Of a stretch of DNA of 64,000 nucleotides, positions 1 to 8,465 are shown piece after piece (the stretch's first letter is position 1; every line of letters starts with the position of its first letter). The notes beneath the pieces are model-generated. The model had not been told where the DNA came from, did not search any database, and saw nothing but the letters and a program-made list of their open reading frames with translations. The position numbers and the translations under genes were made by a program. The DNA is taken from assembly GCA_019114445.1 (NCBI GenBank), contig DXFL01000017.1:1-64000 (forward strand), given 5' to 3'. The DNA comes from Candidatus Barnesiella excrementigallinarum (GTDB lineage Bacteria; Bacteroidota; Bacteroidia; Bacteroidales; Barnesiellaceae).

Positions 1-13
1 AACTCTTCGTTGT
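1..13 (-). rRNA. rrs: 16S rRNA gene, extreme 5' end (partial)
   Basis: Read on the minus strand, the last bases before the window edge are ACAACGAAGAGTT, which match the conserved start of bacterial 16S rRNA (the next bases in the family would be TGATCCTGGCTCAG). A perfect promoter and a roughly 155-base leader lie behind it. The 5' end is placed by comparison with E. coli 16S. Only about 13 bases are visible, so the call rests on this match plus the promoter and leader context. Confidence 0.72.
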
Positions 14-168
14 ATATCTTGTTTTATTTCTTTTTTTCCCTCGAAAAGTGCCCCGGCCAAAATTGACTTCTTGCTCTACTTTGCTTGTACTACACTTGCT
101 TCCTTCCAATCTTTCAATGATCTCGCTTCCCGTTTTCCGAGCCCCTTGCGGTGCCCCTCTCTCGAAAA
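14..168 (-). other. rRNA operon leader (5' external transcribed spacer)
   Basis: This non-coding stretch lies between the promoter and the presumed 16S start. It contains two related blocks, each a GGGGCAC next to or near CTTTTCGAG (around 34-55 and 139-170). It also has a segment at 106-122 (minus strand GATCATTGAAAGATTGG) that could be a boxA-like antitermination site. The short ORFs here look like chance frames. The pairing partner for 16S processing would lie outside the window. Confidence 0.6.
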
Positions 169-174
169 GCGTTG

Positions 175-207
175 CAAAGGTACACCCTTTTTCCCTTTCC
201 TTCCAAA
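175..207 (-). promoter_or_regulatory. Bacteroidetes sigma-ABfr promoter of the rrn operon
   Basis: On the minus strand there is TTTG (204-207), a 21-base spacer, and TACCTTTG (175-182). This is an exact match to the Bacteroidetes housekeeping consensus TTTG-N19-21-TAnnTTTG. The predicted start is near 168, reading towards the 16S gene at the left edge. The sequence upstream of -33 is rich in A and T, as expected for a strong rRNA promoter. Confidence 0.8.
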
Positions 208-304
208 TTTTTTATCAACTTTTTTTATAAAAAAATTGTCATTTTACGAGAATCCGCCCCAACCCTTTTATTTTCTGACCATTATAAATTCATTCTTCTT
301 TTTA
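208..304. other. AT-rich intergenic spacer, no gene seen
   Basis: Between the rrn promoter and the terminator I see only A/T-rich sequence that may serve as upstream element for the rRNA promoter. No reading frame here has protein-like composition or a family resemblance. Confidence 0.5.
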
Positions 305-346
305 CACAAAAAGTCCTCCTCGGTTACATGAGGAGGGCTTTTTGTG
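305..346. terminator. bidirectional intrinsic terminator
   Basis: A 17-base-pair hairpin (one G-T pair) runs from CACAAAAAGTCCTCCTC to GAGGAGGGCTTTTTGTG with an 8-base loop. T-runs flank it on both strands. It lies downstream of the minus-strand operon that ends at 378 and shields the rrn promoter from read-through. Confidence 0.8.
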
Positions 347-377
347 ATACCTATATAATCATTACAATCCTATACGG

Positions 378-839
378 CTACAACAATTTAAATCGTAACC
401 GCAAGAGCCCGTCTTTAAAATCGTAACTAATTATTTTAAATGTACCTATCTCTGCGGTATTCTCGACATGGCGCCCAATACAAAGGCACTTGTCATAATC
501 GCCCACTTTGACAACACGTACCGTTTCGGACGCATTTTGAGGCAATCGCCTTAAATCGAAGCGGGTCTGCGCCTCGGCTTGGGTAATGTATTCGACGGTC
601 ACGGGCAATTGGCTTTGGATTACCCGATTGACACACTCTTCTATCCGCTGTATATCGGAGTCATCAATCGGATTCGGCAACTCAAAATCGAGTTTGCTCT
701 TTTTCTTTTCCACATGAGCCGACACCGCCCGGCCACACCCGAAAAGGCGAATCATGGTTTGATTGAGAATATGCTCGCAGGTATGCATGGGTGGATATTC
801 TTCCTTATTATGGTCATTAAGCCGAGGTATATCGTTCAT
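378..839 (-). CDS. AlaX-like alanyl-tRNA editing domain protein (second additional domain family)
   Basis: A 153-residue protein resembling the free-standing editing domain of alanyl/threonyl-tRNA synthetases (AlaX/SAD superfamily), which hydrolyses mischarged aminoacyl-tRNA. The zinc-binding pattern is visible: HTCEH (His19, His23) near the N-terminus and CIGRH (Cys120, His124) near the C-terminus. It is much shorter than full AlaX proteins and lacks the glycine-rich and synthetase parts, so substrate specificity is unknown. It is the last gene of a minus-strand operon, 21 bases after the membrane protein gene, and is followed by a strong terminator. A start further in, at Met18, is possible but would sit directly at the first metal ligand. 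Confidence 0.75.
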   Translation of the reverse strand: MNDIPRLNDHNKEEYPPMHTCEHILNQTMIRLFGCGRAVSAHVEKKKSKLDFELPNPIDDSDIQRIEECVNRVIQSQLPVTVEYITQAEAQTRFDLRRLPQNASETVRVVKVGDYDKCLCIGRHVENTAEIGTFKIISYDFKDGLLRLRFKLL

Positions 840-860
840 ATTAAAAAAAATTTTCCTCTT

Positions 861-1481
861 TTACTTCAACAAAAAATCATATCGGAACGAGACCAGTACC
901 CGAGTGAAGCGAATATTGTCGGTCAACGGAATGGAGAGTTCGGGGCGTACCCACAGTTTTCGAGCCTGAAACAAAAGTCCAGGGACAATACGATGTTCGG
1001 CCATACGGTACTCGGGGATATTGGTTATATCGACCACTATCGAGGCTTCCTGAATAATGCGGCAAGCCATATTTACCGAATAACAAGTGTTATATCCAAA
1101 GCCCGAATCGTATATTGGCATAACACCCGCCCCAATGGAAAAACGTCCGATAGGCTTTTCCAACGCCACTTTCAATCCGCAATCGTAAAACCGGCCTTTA
1201 TAATTGGCACCGACAAACGCATCGGCTGTGAAATTTATTCCCCATACTCCTAATCCTTGACGGAAGCCGCCATTGGCTCGAATATACTGTTCATCAAAAC
1301 CTCGAATAAACATCGTATTTTCCAACCCCACAGACCAATTCCGCGACTGGTAGCCAATGTATCCATATTTGTTGTCTCGCAGTCCCACAAAAACCGAATG
1401 CGAAAAGAGCGAATCGTTTTGCGCCCAACCATTCAACGACAAAAGCGCTCCTATGATGACAATTAAAAATCGTAGTTTCAT
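861..1481 (-). CDS. outer-membrane beta-barrel-like protein of unknown function
   Basis: A 206-residue protein with a clear signal peptide (MKLRFLIVIIGALLSLNGWA, cleavage before QND). The rest is made of alternating short strands rich in Gly, Tyr and Phe, and it ends in an aromatic-rich strand (VLVSFRYDFLLK). This is the look of a small outer-membrane beta-barrel. I do not recognise a family. Its start codon overlaps the stop of the upstream SGNH gene by 4 bases (ATGA arrangement), so the two are translationally coupled. Confidence 0.7.
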   Translation of the reverse strand: MKLRFLIVIIGALLSLNGWAQNDSLFSHSVFVGLRDNKYGYIGYQSRNWSVGLENTMFIRGFDEQYIRANGGFRQGLGVWGINFTADAFVGANYKGRFYDCGLKVALEKPIGRFSIGAGVMPIYDSGFGYNTCYSVNMACRIIQEASIVVDITNIPEYRMAEHRIVPGLLFQARKLWVRPELSIPLTDNIRFTRVLVSFRYDFLLK

Positions 1482-2077
1482 AATTCTCTTGATATTCTTG
1501 CATTAAGTATATTATATCCCATATCGTTCAAATGAAGTCCGTCTGTCGAATAGTTCATATTCAGTTTCCCTTCATATAAAAAATCGTCATATACATCGAC
1601 AAACTTTCCATAACCTAACGAACCAACCATTTGAGACAATGCCTTGTTCAGATTTTTGATACTCTCGTTCAACAACGAGGGATCATGCTCCAAATTTCTC
1701 GGAAGGACCGAGAGTACAAACGCTCGACGAGGGGCCAAAATCTCGATTGTACGACGATACTCCTCGACAAAATCGGCAATGAATCGAATTTGAAATTCGG
1801 GATTGACAATATCGCCAATCAAATTGTTCGTCCCTATCAACATGATTACATCTTTATTCCGATAGTCGAGATTCCAAGTCAGAATATCTTCCAACCGAGC
1901 GCCACTCACTCCGTCATTCCTAACCATATAAGTAGGGAATCCCGATTTTACATCCCACCCGGCGACCAGCGAATCGCCCACAAAACACAACTCTGCGTCG
2001 TCACGGGTCGAACAGGAAGACAATCCCCACAACAAAAAAGGAAGCATAATAGCCCAAATTTTAGATTTTACATTCAT
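1478..2077 (-). CDS. SGNH/GDSL-family hydrolase lipoprotein
   Basis: A 199-residue lipoprotein of the SGNH hydrolase superfamily, probably an esterase or deacylase acting outside the inner membrane. The start at 2077 is chosen because it begins a lipoprotein signal (MNVKSKIWAIMLPFLLWGLSSC, cysteine at residue 22); the longer frame to 2137 adds 20 residues with no signal character. Family blocks are present: FVGDSL (nucleophile Ser), Gly in DGVSGARLED, GTNNLIGD, and DGLHLNDMGY with the catalytic Asp and His. First gene of the three-gene operon running leftwards. The natural ester substrate cannot be told from sequence. Confidence 0.8.
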   Translation of the reverse strand: MNVKSKIWAIMLPFLLWGLSSCSTRDDAELCFVGDSLVAGWDVKSGFPTYMVRNDGVSGARLEDILTWNLDYRNKDVIMLIGTNNLIGDIVNPEFQIRFIADFVEEYRRTIEILAPRRAFVLSVLPRNLEHDPSLLNESIKNLNKALSQMVGSLGYGKFVDVYDDFLYEGKLNMNYSTDGLHLNDMGYNILNARISREL

Positions 2078-2182
2078 TCCTATTCCTTTAATTATTCGCC
2101 AGCCGAACTTCTCGTCGAAAAAGTCTATAAAACACATCGGCTCATTAAAATGGCCGAAATACAGCCAGCTCTATTTTCTGCA

Positions 2183-2190
2183 CAAATGTA
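2183..2190 (-). promoter_or_regulatory. possible -7 element for the SGNH operon
   Basis: The minus strand reads TACATTTG, an exact TAnnTTTG match, about 105 bases before the chosen start at 2077. No clear TTTG is present at the expected -33 distance, so only half of the consensus is supported. Confidence 0.4.
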
Positions 2191-2257
2191 ATGCATAATT
2201 TAAATAAAAAGATATTTTCACCATCTACAATTTTGCCATCAATCTATTTCCCTTCTT

Positions 2258-2286
2258 GACTACCCCTCCGACAAATGCTTCCCGTC
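2258..2286 (+). promoter_or_regulatory. weaker ECF-type promoter motif upstream of the sigma factor gene
   Basis: GACTACCC (2258-2265) is followed after 16 bases by CCGTC (2282-2286). It resembles the two stronger copies at 8372 and 16343 (GACTACCC, 15 bases, CTGTC), and continues with a similar C-rich stretch. It lies 166 bases before the sigma factor start, where an autoregulated ECF promoter would be expected. The spacing differs by one base, so this copy is less certain. Confidence 0.4.
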
Positions 2287-2398
2287 GTCTTCGAAATCTA
2301 TCGCAGAACCTCCCTCTCTGCTCCATCACAACTGTGAACTTTGTATTAAATCTCTATGACGTACAAAGTTTGTTTCCTAAAATCTGAATTTATTTATT

Positions 2399-2406
2399 TA
2401 TATTTG
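2399..2406 (+). promoter_or_regulatory. possible housekeeping -7 element of the sigma/anti-sigma operon
   Basis: TATATTTG matches TAnnTTTG, 46 bases before the chosen sigma factor start. The nearest TTTG upstream (2369-2372) is 26 bases away, longer than the usual 19-21, so the promoter would be weak or unusual. The rest of the spacer 2078-2452 contains no gene that I can support. Confidence 0.4.
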
Positions 2407-2452
2407 CAAAGGACCTATGATACATCACAATGCTTCTCTATCAAGAAAGTCT

Positions 2453-3055
2453 ATGAAAATAAACGAAAACAATATTATAGAACGCCTGCGAAGAGGAGAA
2501 GAAGATGCTTTTCGATATATCTACGACACATATTATGGCTATCTGTGCGCCATAGCCAAAGGATATTTGTCGGATAACGAAGCGGCCGAAACCGTGGTAG
2601 GGGACGTAATCTACAATATTTGGGAAATGCGCGAGAACCTGAACATTCACACATCGCTGCGCTCGTACCTCATACGTAGTGTAAAAAACCGCTCGATAAA
2701 CTATTTACAACAAGAATACATTTCAAAAAAAATATCCATTAATTCATTACCAGAATATACCGAAATAGAGTCGTTCTATTTCATCGAAAAAGAGCACCCG
2801 TTAGAAAAAGTTCTCGAATCGGAGCTCGAAAAGACCATCGCTGCCGCTATTGGCAATCTGCCGGAAGAGTGTCGAACCGCTTTTATTCTAAGTCGTATTT
2901 ACAACAAAAAGTACGACGAGATCGCAGATCAAATGGGCATATCGGTCAACACCGTAAAATACCATATTAAAAACGCTTTGTCAAAATTAAGATTAGAATT
3001 AAAAGACTATCTCATCATTCTTTTATTGTTTTTATTCTCGAATTTCATCACCTAA
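2453..3055 (+). CDS. ECF-family RNA polymerase sigma-70 factor (SusC/D-associated type)
   Basis: A 200-residue ECF sigma factor. Region 2 is seen in the first ~90 residues (DAFRYIYDTYYGYLCAIA, and EAAETVVGDVIYNIWE) and region 4 near residues 135-185 with a helix-turn-helix (KKYDEIADQMGISVNTVKYH). It ends in an unusual hydrophobic tail (IILLLFLFSNF). In this family the sigma factor is held by a FecR-type membrane partner and released when the cognate TonB receptor binds its ligand; here the FecR gene follows directly. The start at 2453 fits the family better than the longer frame from 2417. The promoter motif at 8372 is its likely target. Confidence 0.9.
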   Translation: MKINENNIIERLRRGEEDAFRYIYDTYYGYLCAIAKGYLSDNEAAETVVGDVIYNIWEMRENLNIHTSLRSYLIRSVKNRSINYLQQEYISKKISINSLPEYTEIESFYFIEKEHPLEKVLESELEKTIAAAIGNLPEECRTAFILSRIYNKKYDEIADQMGISVNTVKYHIKNALSKLRLELKDYLIILLLFLFSNFIT

Positions 3056-3154
3056 AAAATTCTCTCCAAAAAACATTTATAAAACTTAAAATATATTAAA
3101 ATTGAGATCTAATACCACCCTATAACGAATACAAACTGTCTTTTTTTTTGAATT

Positions 3155-4183
3155 ATGAAGAGAGTTGATACACATATAGACCACATAAACGATTTAATTC
3201 TTTCCTTTTTGAATCGGACAATTTCCCCCGCCGACTTGAAAATTCTGAAAGAGTGGATCGATGAAAGCGAGGAAAACCGAAATTATTTCTCCGAAATACA
3301 AGAAGTTTGGCTCATATCGTCTATTCAGGAGAAAAAAAATTTCGACTTGGTAAAAGACCGGGCATTCCAGCAATTCAAAAACCGTATTGCCCAAAGCGAA
3401 AAGAATAAATCCGCACGTTATATCAAGCTCACCCGGCAACGTATTTTTTATGCCGCCGCTTGTATTCTCATCGCATTTCTTGCCGGTATAGGAGTCATGT
3501 ATTTTACCGACACTCAAAAACTATCGGTTCCTACGCTCTCTTATTCGGTAGAATCTCCACGGGGCTCAAAATTAAAAATGACTCTTCCCGACGGGACATC
3601 GGTGTGGCTTAATGCCGATTCCAAACTGCTATACAACAACAACTTCGGGATAAGCAACCGCGATATTCAACTTTTTGGAGAAGGCTATTTCGAAGTCGCC
3701 AAAAACAAAGATATTCCTTTTCATATCATTTCGGACGACATAAAAGTAGAGGTATTAGGTACAAAATTCAATGTCAAAAATTATCCCGAAGACGAAAGCA
3801 TCAAAGTTGCCCTGTTAGAGGGGTCGGTTGCCTTGTACGACCCATCTGGGAGCACAAAGTTATTGCCCAATCAAATAGCGCATTACCACAAGAAAAACAG
3901 AACAACTACTTTGAAATCCATGAGTGCAGAATATGCACGTTCGTGGATCGACGGACATTTGTACTTCGACGAAGAAAACATGGAGACTATTGCTTTGGCT
4001 TTGGAACGAGCCTTCAACATAAAAATTTCCATCAAAAACGACACGTTGAAGAAAATGATATTCTACGGCGATTTTGTTATCGAGTCAAACAACATCAACG
4101 AAATCATGAATATCATGGCTGCTACCAACAAGTTTAACTACCACTACAAGATACGCAAGAACGAAATAGAAATATTTCAATAA
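3155..4183 (+). CDS. FecR-family anti-sigma factor
   Basis: A 342-residue inner-membrane regulator. A cytoplasmic N-terminal part (about residues 1-96) would bind the sigma factor. One membrane segment follows (residues ~97-117, IFYAAACILIAFLAGIGVMYF region), then a periplasmic FecR domain (about 130-235, including SPRGSKLKMTLPDGTSVWLNADS) and a C-terminal DUF4974-type domain (about 265-342). In known systems the last part contacts the STN domain of the TonB receptor. It lies 99 bases after the sigma gene and completes the trans-envelope signalling set with the SusC at 8466. Confidence 0.9.
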   Translation: MKRVDTHIDHINDLILSFLNRTISPADLKILKEWIDESEENRNYFSEIQEVWLISSIQEKKNFDLVKDRAFQQFKNRIAQSEKNKSARYIKLTRQRIFYAAACILIAFLAGIGVMYFTDTQKLSVPTLSYSVESPRGSKLKMTLPDGTSVWLNADSKLLYNNNFGISNRDIQLFGEGYFEVAKNKDIPFHIISDDIKVEVLGTKFNVKNYPEDESIKVALLEGSVALYDPSGSTKLLPNQIAHYHKKNRTTTLKSMSAEYARSWIDGHLYFDEENMETIALALERAFNIKISIKNDTLKKMIFYGDFVIESNNINEIMNIMAATNKFNYHYKIRKNEIEIFQ

Positions 4184-4254
4184 ACACCCACATTATTCAT
4201 TAGAGTAATAGACAAACAAAATTTGCCTAACTACCTGTTTTATACCTGAGAATC

Positions 4255-6669
4255 ATGCGCCAAGAAGACACATTCGCACACTGCTTTTCGTATTTTGCAA
4301 AAATTGTCCTGTTATGGGGCGTTCTATGGCTGACTGCGGAAATGGCCTATGGGAACGGCAACGAATATATTGTCGAAGGCCGGGACTGGAAAGCCTTTAT
4401 CCGAACCTCCGATGCGACTATCGACCGCTATGAATTTATCGAGCAAGGAGAGTGGAAAACAATTCCATTTCGCAAAGATCGAATGGCAGGACCCGCTTGG
4501 GAAGGGGTAATGCTCGCTCCCGACAAGAAAAACCCCGGTTCGTTTATCGGAGAAAAAGATTTTATCGCATATCGCATCACATACCTTCCTTCGCCAGATC
4601 ATCTCATAGTAAAATGCACCATGACCAATTTGGGGGAAACGCCCTTTTACCCCGAACGAAGCCGTCTGATTATAGGTATCGACAGCGAAATGCACTCTTA
4701 CCCCCAATGGGATAACAAATTTTTTCCCACCCTGTTGCGATGCGAAAAAAGTTTTGCATGGGGATATTTCATGTCGCCGCAACAAACCATATTCGGGTTC
4801 GCCACCTCCGAGCCGGCAGCCTCGTATGCCATCAACTACATTTACGAAGGGTGGTACAAGTGGAAATGGGGGCACCAAATACGAACAGCCAGCCTCGAAA
4901 TGCTCCACACGCTACCCCTACCCGAACGGCATCCACAACAACTGACCGGACTTTTACCCGGTGAAAGCCGCTCATGGAACATACACATGGGCCCTATCAG
5001 CTCGCTCGCCCATGTAAAACCCACCTTATCGGAGTGGGCCGATGTACCTCTGATGGAATGCAGCCGATATACCCTATTACCCGACGAAAAGTTCGATATA
5101 CAAATCCATTCTTCCGAGCCTATCGCCTTGTCGATAATTGGCCCCGACTTAAAAAAACAAGATAAAAGTGTGCAAAAGACAGCGGACAATCGCTATACGG
5201 CAGACTTCTCACTCCACCAAAAAGGCGAATATAAAATTACCGCAACCACACCGTCGGGGAAGTGTGCCGAAGCCCGCGTCTTTGTACGACAACCCTGGTC
5301 GTGGTATATGAAAAACGCACGGGATTTCGTAGCCAACAACCAGCCTATTTTTTCGAATGCCTGCGAAACATTTTACGGTTATTACACCGCTTTTCTCGCA
5401 GCAAAATATTTCCCCGACCCAAATAAAGACAAAGCTCTGCGACAACGATTCGACCGCACCCTGCCCCTCATCATCGATACCGTCACGTGGACACCCAACC
5501 CCGCTGCACTGCCCCACCGCATACAAAATTTTTCGGCGTTAATGGGAATGTTGGTCGATTTGTGGGAAGCCACAGGCGAACGGAGCTACTTAGACAAAGC
5601 CGCCAATATAGCCGACTACCTTTGCTCCGATAAAATTCAAGGTCCCGACGGTGCCTATCGATCGAAAGGGACACACTACACCGCCGTTATCTACACGGCA
5701 AAGTCGATGCTCGAACTGGCCGCTGCCGAACGGCAACTTATCGACGAACCGCTTTGGGCAGAACGATACAACCGGCACTCGACCTCCGCGCAAAAAGCGA
5801 TAGACGACCTTTGCTCCCGCCGGGACAACATAGAAACCGAAGGAGATATGACTTTCGAAGATGGCATGATCTCGTGCAGCGCCCTGCAATTGGGTATGTG
5901 TGGGCTCCAAACTCCCGATTCCTCCCGAAAAAAAGAGTACACCGAAGCCGCAAAATATTTGATGGACAAACATCAATGCCTCGAACAGCTATTAATTCCC
6001 GACTGCCGTATGCGGGGAGCCACCTTGCGATACTGGGAAGCCCTCGACGTCTACTTCGTGCCCAACCAAGTGATGAATTCGCCACATGGGTGGACGGCTT
6101 GGAAAATCTACGCTTCGTACTACCTTTATCTGCTCACCGGCGAAGAATTTTATCTGACCGATTTCATGGACACCCTCGGTGCCTGCGCCCAAATTATGCG
6201 TGAAGACGGTATATTGCGCTGGGGATTTATTCCCGATCCTTACGTGAAAGCCCGGCTCTATGTAGAGAACCCCGAAAAGAGACATCACGGAATGGAAGTC
6301 GATTCGATCGTAGGCGAACAATATCTCGACATGATAAGCCCCTGGCTACGCCCCGACGATGAAGATACCATTTGCCAATTCAAAGAACGGGGAGGTGCCG
6401 GCGACAACACCGTTCAAGAGATATTCAAAGTGATGGAAGAGTGTGCACTCACCTCGGCCTATGTCTTGGTACGCGACGACAATTCCGTTACGGCATACAA
6501 CTGCCGGGTTCAAGAAAAAAATGGCACTTTACACGTCACCCCCAACGAGTCTGTCATCTCGAAAATACACGTAAATACGCCTCGAAAAACAACGATAACA
6601 ATCCATCCCGAAGGTCAAAAAGCGCTCAAACGGAAAGTGGAAGGTTGTCAATGGATTCACCTGAAATAA
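4255..6669 (+). CDS. secreted probable six-hairpin (alpha/alpha barrel) glycosidase, family not recognised
   Basis: An 804-residue exported protein with an N-terminal signal segment (IVLLWGVLWLTAEMAYG). The first ~270 residues are beta-rich, then comes a short Ig-like stretch (about 275-350). From about 350 to 720 the sequence is helical, with repeated aromatic helix pairs such as MLVDLWEATGERSYLDKAANIADY and WKIYASYYLYLLTGEEFYLTDF, typical of (alpha/alpha)6 toroid carbohydrate enzymes. The C-terminal ~70 residues look like a beta domain. I cannot assign a CAZy family or catalytic residues. It sits 12 bases before the GH20 gene, so it is co-expressed with a hexosaminidase and is probably a glycan-cleaving or epimerising enzyme of this locus. 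Confidence 0.6.
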   Translation: MRQEDTFAHCFSYFAKIVLLWGVLWLTAEMAYGNGNEYIVEGRDWKAFIRTSDATIDRYEFIEQGEWKTIPFRKDRMAGPAWEGVMLAPDKKNPGSFIGEKDFIAYRITYLPSPDHLIVKCTMTNLGETPFYPERSRLIIGIDSEMHSYPQWDNKFFPTLLRCEKSFAWGYFMSPQQTIFGFATSEPAASYAINYIYEGWYKWKWGHQIRTASLEMLHTLPLPERHPQQLTGLLPGESRSWNIHMGPISSLAHVKPTLSEWADVPLMECSRYTLLPDEKFDIQIHSSEPIALSIIGPDLKKQDKSVQKTADNRYTADFSLHQKGEYKITATTPSGKCAEARVFVRQPWSWYMKNARDFVANNQPIFSNACETFYGYYTAFLAAKYFPDPNKDKALRQRFDRTLPLIIDTVTWTPNPAALPHRIQNFSALMGMLVDLWEATGERSYLDKAANIADYLCSDKIQGPDGAYRSKGTHYTAVIYTAKSMLELAAAERQLIDEPLWAERYNRHSTSAQKAIDDLCSRRDNIETEGDMTFEDGMISCSALQLGMCGLQTPDSSRKKEYTEAAKYLMDKHQCLEQLLIPDCRMRGATLRYWEALDVYFVPNQVMNSPHGWTAWKIYASYYLYLLTGEEFYLTDFMDTLGACAQIMREDGILRWGFIPDPYVKARLYVENPEKRHHGMEVDSIVGEQYLDMISPWLRPDDEDTICQFKERGGAGDNTVQEIFKVMEECALTSAYVLVRDDNSVTAYNCRVQEKNGTLHVTPNESVISKIHVNTPRKTTITIHPEGQKALKRKVEGCQWIHLK

Positions 6670-6681
6670 CCCATACCCATC

Positions 6682-8265
6682 ATGAATACGAAATCGACAA
6701 TCCTGTTTATTATACTTCTAATCTCGGTAACAGCCACGGCACAACCGCATTTGGTTCCCTTCCCGCAATCGATAGAGATGCGAGACGGGCACTTCTCGCT
6801 CACCGCCAAAACCGGTATTGTGAATCGCAGTGCTCCCAATAATGCCCGGCTCTTGAAAAAATACATCGAGGAAGATATCCATATCAACCTCCACGAGCAA
6901 CCGGGAGAGAACCACATTCTCCTGATCCGGGAAAAGAGCCTCGACAAGTTGCTGGGGGAAGAGGGGTATCGCATGAGCATATCGCCCGACTCGATTGTGA
7001 TCGAAGGCGCCGCAGATGCCGGAGTCTTTTACGGTATACAAACCCTGCGCCAATTAGCGGCTCAAAACCGGCTGAACATTCCCTGTTTGCAAATAACCGA
7101 CAAACCCGAATACTCTTGGCGGGATTTCATGCTCGACGAGGCCCGGCATTTCAAAGGGGCAACGGTGGTAAAACAGTTGCTCGAAGAGATGGCCTACCTT
7201 AAAATGAACACCTTCCACTGGCATCTCACCGACGATCAAGGCTGGCGTATCGAAATAAAAAAATACCCCAAGCTCACCCAAATAGGAGCTTATCGCGACA
7301 GTAGCCAAATAGGAGGTTGGAACAGCCCCGACTACGATACGAATATCCACGGCGGTTATTATACCCAAGACGAAATCCGCGAAATCGTAGCCTTTGCCGC
7401 CGAACGGCATATCAATATCGTTCCCGAAATCGAAATGCCGGGGCACACTTCGGCAGCCATAGCCTCTTACCCCAACCTCGGTTCTTTGAAAACTCCGCCT
7501 TACGTACCCTCTTTTTTCAATCCGTTTTGGGGTGTATTCAATGTAGCCGACCCGCAAGTAATGGATTTTATCCACGATGTTCTCGACGAAGTATTTTCAC
7601 TCTTCCCAAGCCGGTACATACATATCGGCGGCGACGAAGTCCACTCCGAATCGTGGGAATCGAACAGCGACATCACCCGATTGATGAACGCGAAAAACCT
7701 CAAAAATTACAACGAGGTACAAATGTTGTTTACCAACCAAATAGCCACATTCATACACGACAAGGGCCGTATCATGATCGGCTGGAACGACATCATGGGT
7801 AAAAACATTCACGAATGGGCCGACTCGACGAACGAAAGTTCGCACAAACTGGTACCTTATGCGGCTGTACAGTTTTGGAAAGGCGATCCCGCACTCATCG
7901 CCGAAGCGCTAAAACAGGGGCATCAAGTCATCAATTCGTCACACCGCTACACCTATCTCGATTACAGCTACGAGAAACTGCCTCTTCAAAAAGCGTATGA
8001 ATTCTCGCCATTCCCCAAAGATGTCGACCCCAAGTACAAACCCCTGTTGCTGGGGTCGGGCTGCCAAATGTGGAGCGAATGGATTCCGCAAGTCGAAGAG
8101 CTCCACCGGCAAGTGTTCCCACGCATAGCCGCCTATGCCGAATTGGGCTGGACGACCGAAGAGCAAAAAAATTTCGCTCGATTCTCAACGGCTTTATCCC
8201 AACTCTTGGCACCACATTGGGAAAAGAACAATATCAAATGGTATCAAGAAGCCCTGCCTGAATAA
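6682..8265 (+). CDS. beta-N-acetylhexosaminidase, GH20
   Basis: A 527-residue GH20 enzyme that releases terminal beta-GlcNAc or GalNAc by substrate-assisted catalysis. A signal peptide (ILFIILLISVTATAQ) is followed by a GH20b domain (about 20-135), with GVFYGIQTLRQL at its end, and the catalytic barrel. Key motifs: HWHLTDDQGWRIEIKKYP, EIEMPGH, and HIGGDE with the catalytic pair Asp318-Glu319. The protein ends straight after the barrel, without the extra C-terminal domains of the second GH20 at 26938. Probably periplasmic. It is co-transcribed with the preceding 804-residue protein. Confidence 0.95.
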   Translation: MNTKSTILFIILLISVTATAQPHLVPFPQSIEMRDGHFSLTAKTGIVNRSAPNNARLLKKYIEEDIHINLHEQPGENHILLIREKSLDKLLGEEGYRMSISPDSIVIEGAADAGVFYGIQTLRQLAAQNRLNIPCLQITDKPEYSWRDFMLDEARHFKGATVVKQLLEEMAYLKMNTFHWHLTDDQGWRIEIKKYPKLTQIGAYRDSSQIGGWNSPDYDTNIHGGYYTQDEIREIVAFAAERHINIVPEIEMPGHTSAAIASYPNLGSLKTPPYVPSFFNPFWGVFNVADPQVMDFIHDVLDEVFSLFPSRYIHIGGDEVHSESWESNSDITRLMNAKNLKNYNEVQMLFTNQIATFIHDKGRIMIGWNDIMGKNIHEWADSTNESSHKLVPYAAVQFWKGDPALIAEALKQGHQVINSSHRYTYLDYSYEKLPLQKAYEFSPFPKDVDPKYKPLLLGSGCQMWSEWIPQVEELHRQVFPRIAAYAELGWTTEEQKNFARFSTALSQLLAPHWEKNNIKWYQEALPE

Positions 8266-8299
8266 GGCTCATTTCATTGCTTCATAAGCCTCCTCACCA

Positions 8300-8336
8300 C
8301 GCATAAATACTATGCGGCAGTCCCTTTTTGTGTTTT
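8300..8336 (+). terminator. possible weak terminator after GH20
   Basis: A short hairpin CGCATA / TATGCG (8300-8316) is followed after four bases by TCCCTTTTTGTGTTTT. The stem is only six base pairs, so termination would be partial. It separates the GH20 gene from the susC promoter region. Confidence 0.35.
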
Positions 8337-8371
8337 ATATACAAAAAAATTAAAAAAAACTTTTCATTACA

Positions 8372-8399
8372 GACTACCCGCTCGACCCACAAATCTGTC
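8372..8399 (+). promoter_or_regulatory. candidate ECF sigma promoter of susCD
   Basis: GACTACCC (8372-8379), a 15-base spacer beginning GCTC, and CTGTC (8395-8399). The same arrangement with identical spacing recurs at 16343. In both cases the motif ends exactly 67 bases before the start codon. No housekeeping TAnnTTTG element lies in this 200-base gap. This makes it the best candidate for the promoter recognised by the ECF sigma factor at 2453. Confidence 0.6.
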
Positions 8400-8465
8400 T
8401 AAATATTACAACACACAATTCGTCAACTATTAACATAAATACTAACCTTTAAATCAAATCAATCA

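Noticed and set aside
48-426. Overlapping short plus-strand reading frames at the left edge
   Set aside because: They run across the rRNA leader, its promoter and a terminator hairpin and have no protein-like composition.
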